Source: Venturia oleaginea
Lineage: Eukaryota; Ascomycota; Dothideomycetes; Venturiales; Venturiaceae
NCBI GenBank assembly: GCA_013176395.1
Contig: JABMLP010000009.1
Span: 868,001 to 932,000, forward strand
Direction: 5' to 3'
DNA length: 64,000 nt
Program-made: the position numbers and the translations under genes
Shown: positions 62,348 through 64,000 of the stretch, one piece after another
How positions within the stretch are numbered: the stretch's first letter is position 1
Layout: the number at the start of each line of letters is the position of its first letter
The notes under the pieces: generated by a model
What the model was told of the DNA's origin: nothing
What the model saw: the letters and a program-made list of their open reading frames with translations, nothing else
Database searches by the model: none

Positions 62348-64000
62348 CTATACCCAGAACTGGCTGTCCTTAATCTTGTCGTGCACGCCCGATGTCCAAT
62401 CCGCATTCGTCGCGCTGAACTCGGATTCGGATCCAACGTTCTCGTGCATGGTCGAGTACAAGTACTGAGCTCCTCGTTCAGCTACTCTATCTGCGTAGTA
62501 TGCTGGAGTGGCGATGGAGACTGCTTTCGTTGCACGGTGGTATCCATAGCACATGGCGAGCGTCTATTAGTGGTCAATAATGGGCCATCAAACATCGACG
62601 TCTTCATAGCTTACCGTCTTCTCTAGGTCGGCAGCATTGAAACCAATCTCGTTCTTAATAACAATGTAATGAGCCGGTCGGGCAGTTCCCTGAAGAGCCT
62701 TGTGGGGTTGGAGATAAAAGTCCCAAGCCTTATCACCATAACCGGTGACGTGACGATCCACGACGGTTCCAGGAACAGTATTGTACGAACCCTTCGTCGG
62801 ATCTTTTGGACCGATGTCTGTGTGATCCTTGCTGGTGGGATAAAAGCGGGTGTGGTGACGCTTGCCAACGATCTAACGAATGATTAGCATGGGAAGCTTT
62901 CGCAATGCAGAATATACTCACAATAATTGAAGTCTTGGGGTGCTTGGTTTGAGCACCGTAGAGAAGCTCGAACGCCTTGACGATCGATGGGAACTCGGTG
63001 TTGAGTACCAACTTGAATTGGCCTTCGGAGACTCCATCGCGGTAGATCATCACCTTGGTGGGCAATTTGCCGCCATTTTTCCTCCTAAACGACTCGAGAC
63101 GGCCTTTCATGAGTTCTGTCAGGCCCTCCACCATTTCAACGCGAGAAGTCTGGATGCGGAGATCAGCTGTCCAGCTAGAGAGATTGGCGTCATGGCTGGA
63201 GACGATAGCAGCAATACTCGGAGCCTTGCTTTGACTATCGGGCGATGGGTGTGTGACATCGATACCGACGACCATGGTGTCTTTGTCGATCAACTTGAGG
63301 TGCCTCTGTTCAACCGACCAAGCTTGTCCTCCAGCTTTGGCGCAAAACTTCAACGCAAGATTGCCGATCAACATTAGATCTGGCCTCTGGTCGACTTTGA
63401 CAGGGACGATCTTGCCACAGTTCTCATCCTTTATCAAGACAGTATGGATGCCGTACTCGACATCACCCATCAACTTGATCAGAGAATACAGCAGCTTGTT
63501 GTAAGATGGCACGGCAATGAGACACCAAGAAACACCTTTGGACGCGAGATCCTTGAACTTGACATCAAGAGCTCCCTTGACCCTTTCCGTATTCTCTCTG
63601 TTGGCTGCCCCACCGAGTACCAACATGGCCAGTGGCGGCCTCGCATCATTGACAGCCATTCCGTAGCCTTTTAGCTGCTGCACGACTGAAGCGAGACATT
63701 GCGCAAAGTTTTGGGTTTGTAGGGCTTGGTTGCCCTCCTGGATTTGAAATCCAGTGAAGATGCCGCCTAACCTCGCACCACGGTTGAACTGCTGATTTAC
63801 GAGATTCCATCCGCCGTCATGAACAGGAGTTGGTCGTTTGAATGAAAGCGTTGGAGCAGTGAGAATACGGGCAGGAATTGTTAGCATCTCAGTTCCCACG
63901 GAAAGCCCAAACTTGTCTATATGGGAAGCCTGCTTGTCCGAAGTGATGGACATTACTTGCAAGCCCTTACCTTCGATAGATTCTGCGTTGAGATTCGGGA
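62348..64000 (-). CDS. Argonaute, 3' part (PIWI domain), runs off the window
   Basis: Visible exons are 64000-62922 (open at the edge), 62872-62615 and 62563-62348, with introns of 49 and 51 nt in phase 0. Argonaute loads small RNAs and cuts or represses matching transcripts (quelling in fungi). The fragment begins just after the PAZ region (IDKFGLSVGTEMLTIPARIL) and has a full PIWI domain: MLIGNLALKFCAKAGGQAW, VVGIDVTHPSP (catalytic Asp), IYRDGVSEGQF (catalytic Asp), GKRHHTRFYP, and PAHYIV (catalytic His). The final exon contains RATKAVSIATPAYYAD. Slicer residues therefore appear intact. The N-terminal, PAZ and start regions lie beyond the window. Confidence 0.92.

Noticed and set aside
1..64000. 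CRISPR arrays, rRNA genes, telomeric repeats
   Set aside because: No regularly spaced direct repeats with unique spacers, no rRNA sequence and no TTAGGG arrays were seen.

Overview
The window is nuclear DNA from a filamentous ascomycete. Genes carry short GT-AG introns of about 48-160 nt, many with a CTAAC-type branch site. The housekeeping set (VPS17, MEF2, PEX8, an oligopeptide transporter, Argonaute) is fungal. A Leotiomycetes-like origin seems likely from the general look of the proteins, but that is inference.

Layout. 1-1.5 kb: a pogo/Fot1-like relic inserted inside a terminal repeat of a Tc1-like relic. 2.4-15.8 kb: ordinary genes, namely an OPT transporter (-), VPS17 (-) divergent from mitochondrial EF-G2/MEF2 (+), and a 14-TM MFS exporter (+). 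16-23.3 kb: a stretch of small orphan ORFs, most of them a charged N-terminus followed by a predicted two-helix membrane hairpin. Several are broken by C-to-T type stop codons or frameshifts. They are interspersed with copies of a ~70 bp palindrome, a 557 bp MITE-like element and minisatellites. 23.5-26.4 kb: a conserved TMEM170-like membrane protein (-) divergent from PEX8 (+). 27-31.7 kb: more small orphan or broken genes, including a small exported-protein candidate and a frameshifted 2EXR/F-box-like gene. 32.2 kb: tRNA-Asn.

33.9-51.85 kb is an 18 kb nest of retrotransposons. A decayed Ty1/copia element (Copia B; target duplication GATAC, LTRs with 4 differences) is split by a young intact Ty3/gypsy chromovirus (target duplication CAACC, LTRs identical). 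It is also split by a head-to-head inverted duplication of the 5' half of a second copia element (Copia A). That duplication has two apparently identical 3177 bp arms around a 489 bp loop, so a transcript crossing it would fold into a long dsRNA hairpin. The gypsy primer-binding site is complementary to 11 nt of its own LTR, as in Tf1-type self-priming. The copia sites match the anticodon arm of initiator tRNA-Met.

52.6-64 kb: a 1485-residue disordered protein with tandem repeats (-), a universal stress protein with a long disordered N-terminus (-), and the 3' half of an Argonaute gene (-) running off the window. Argonaute is the protein that would use siRNAs made from such a hairpin; no functional link between the two is shown here.
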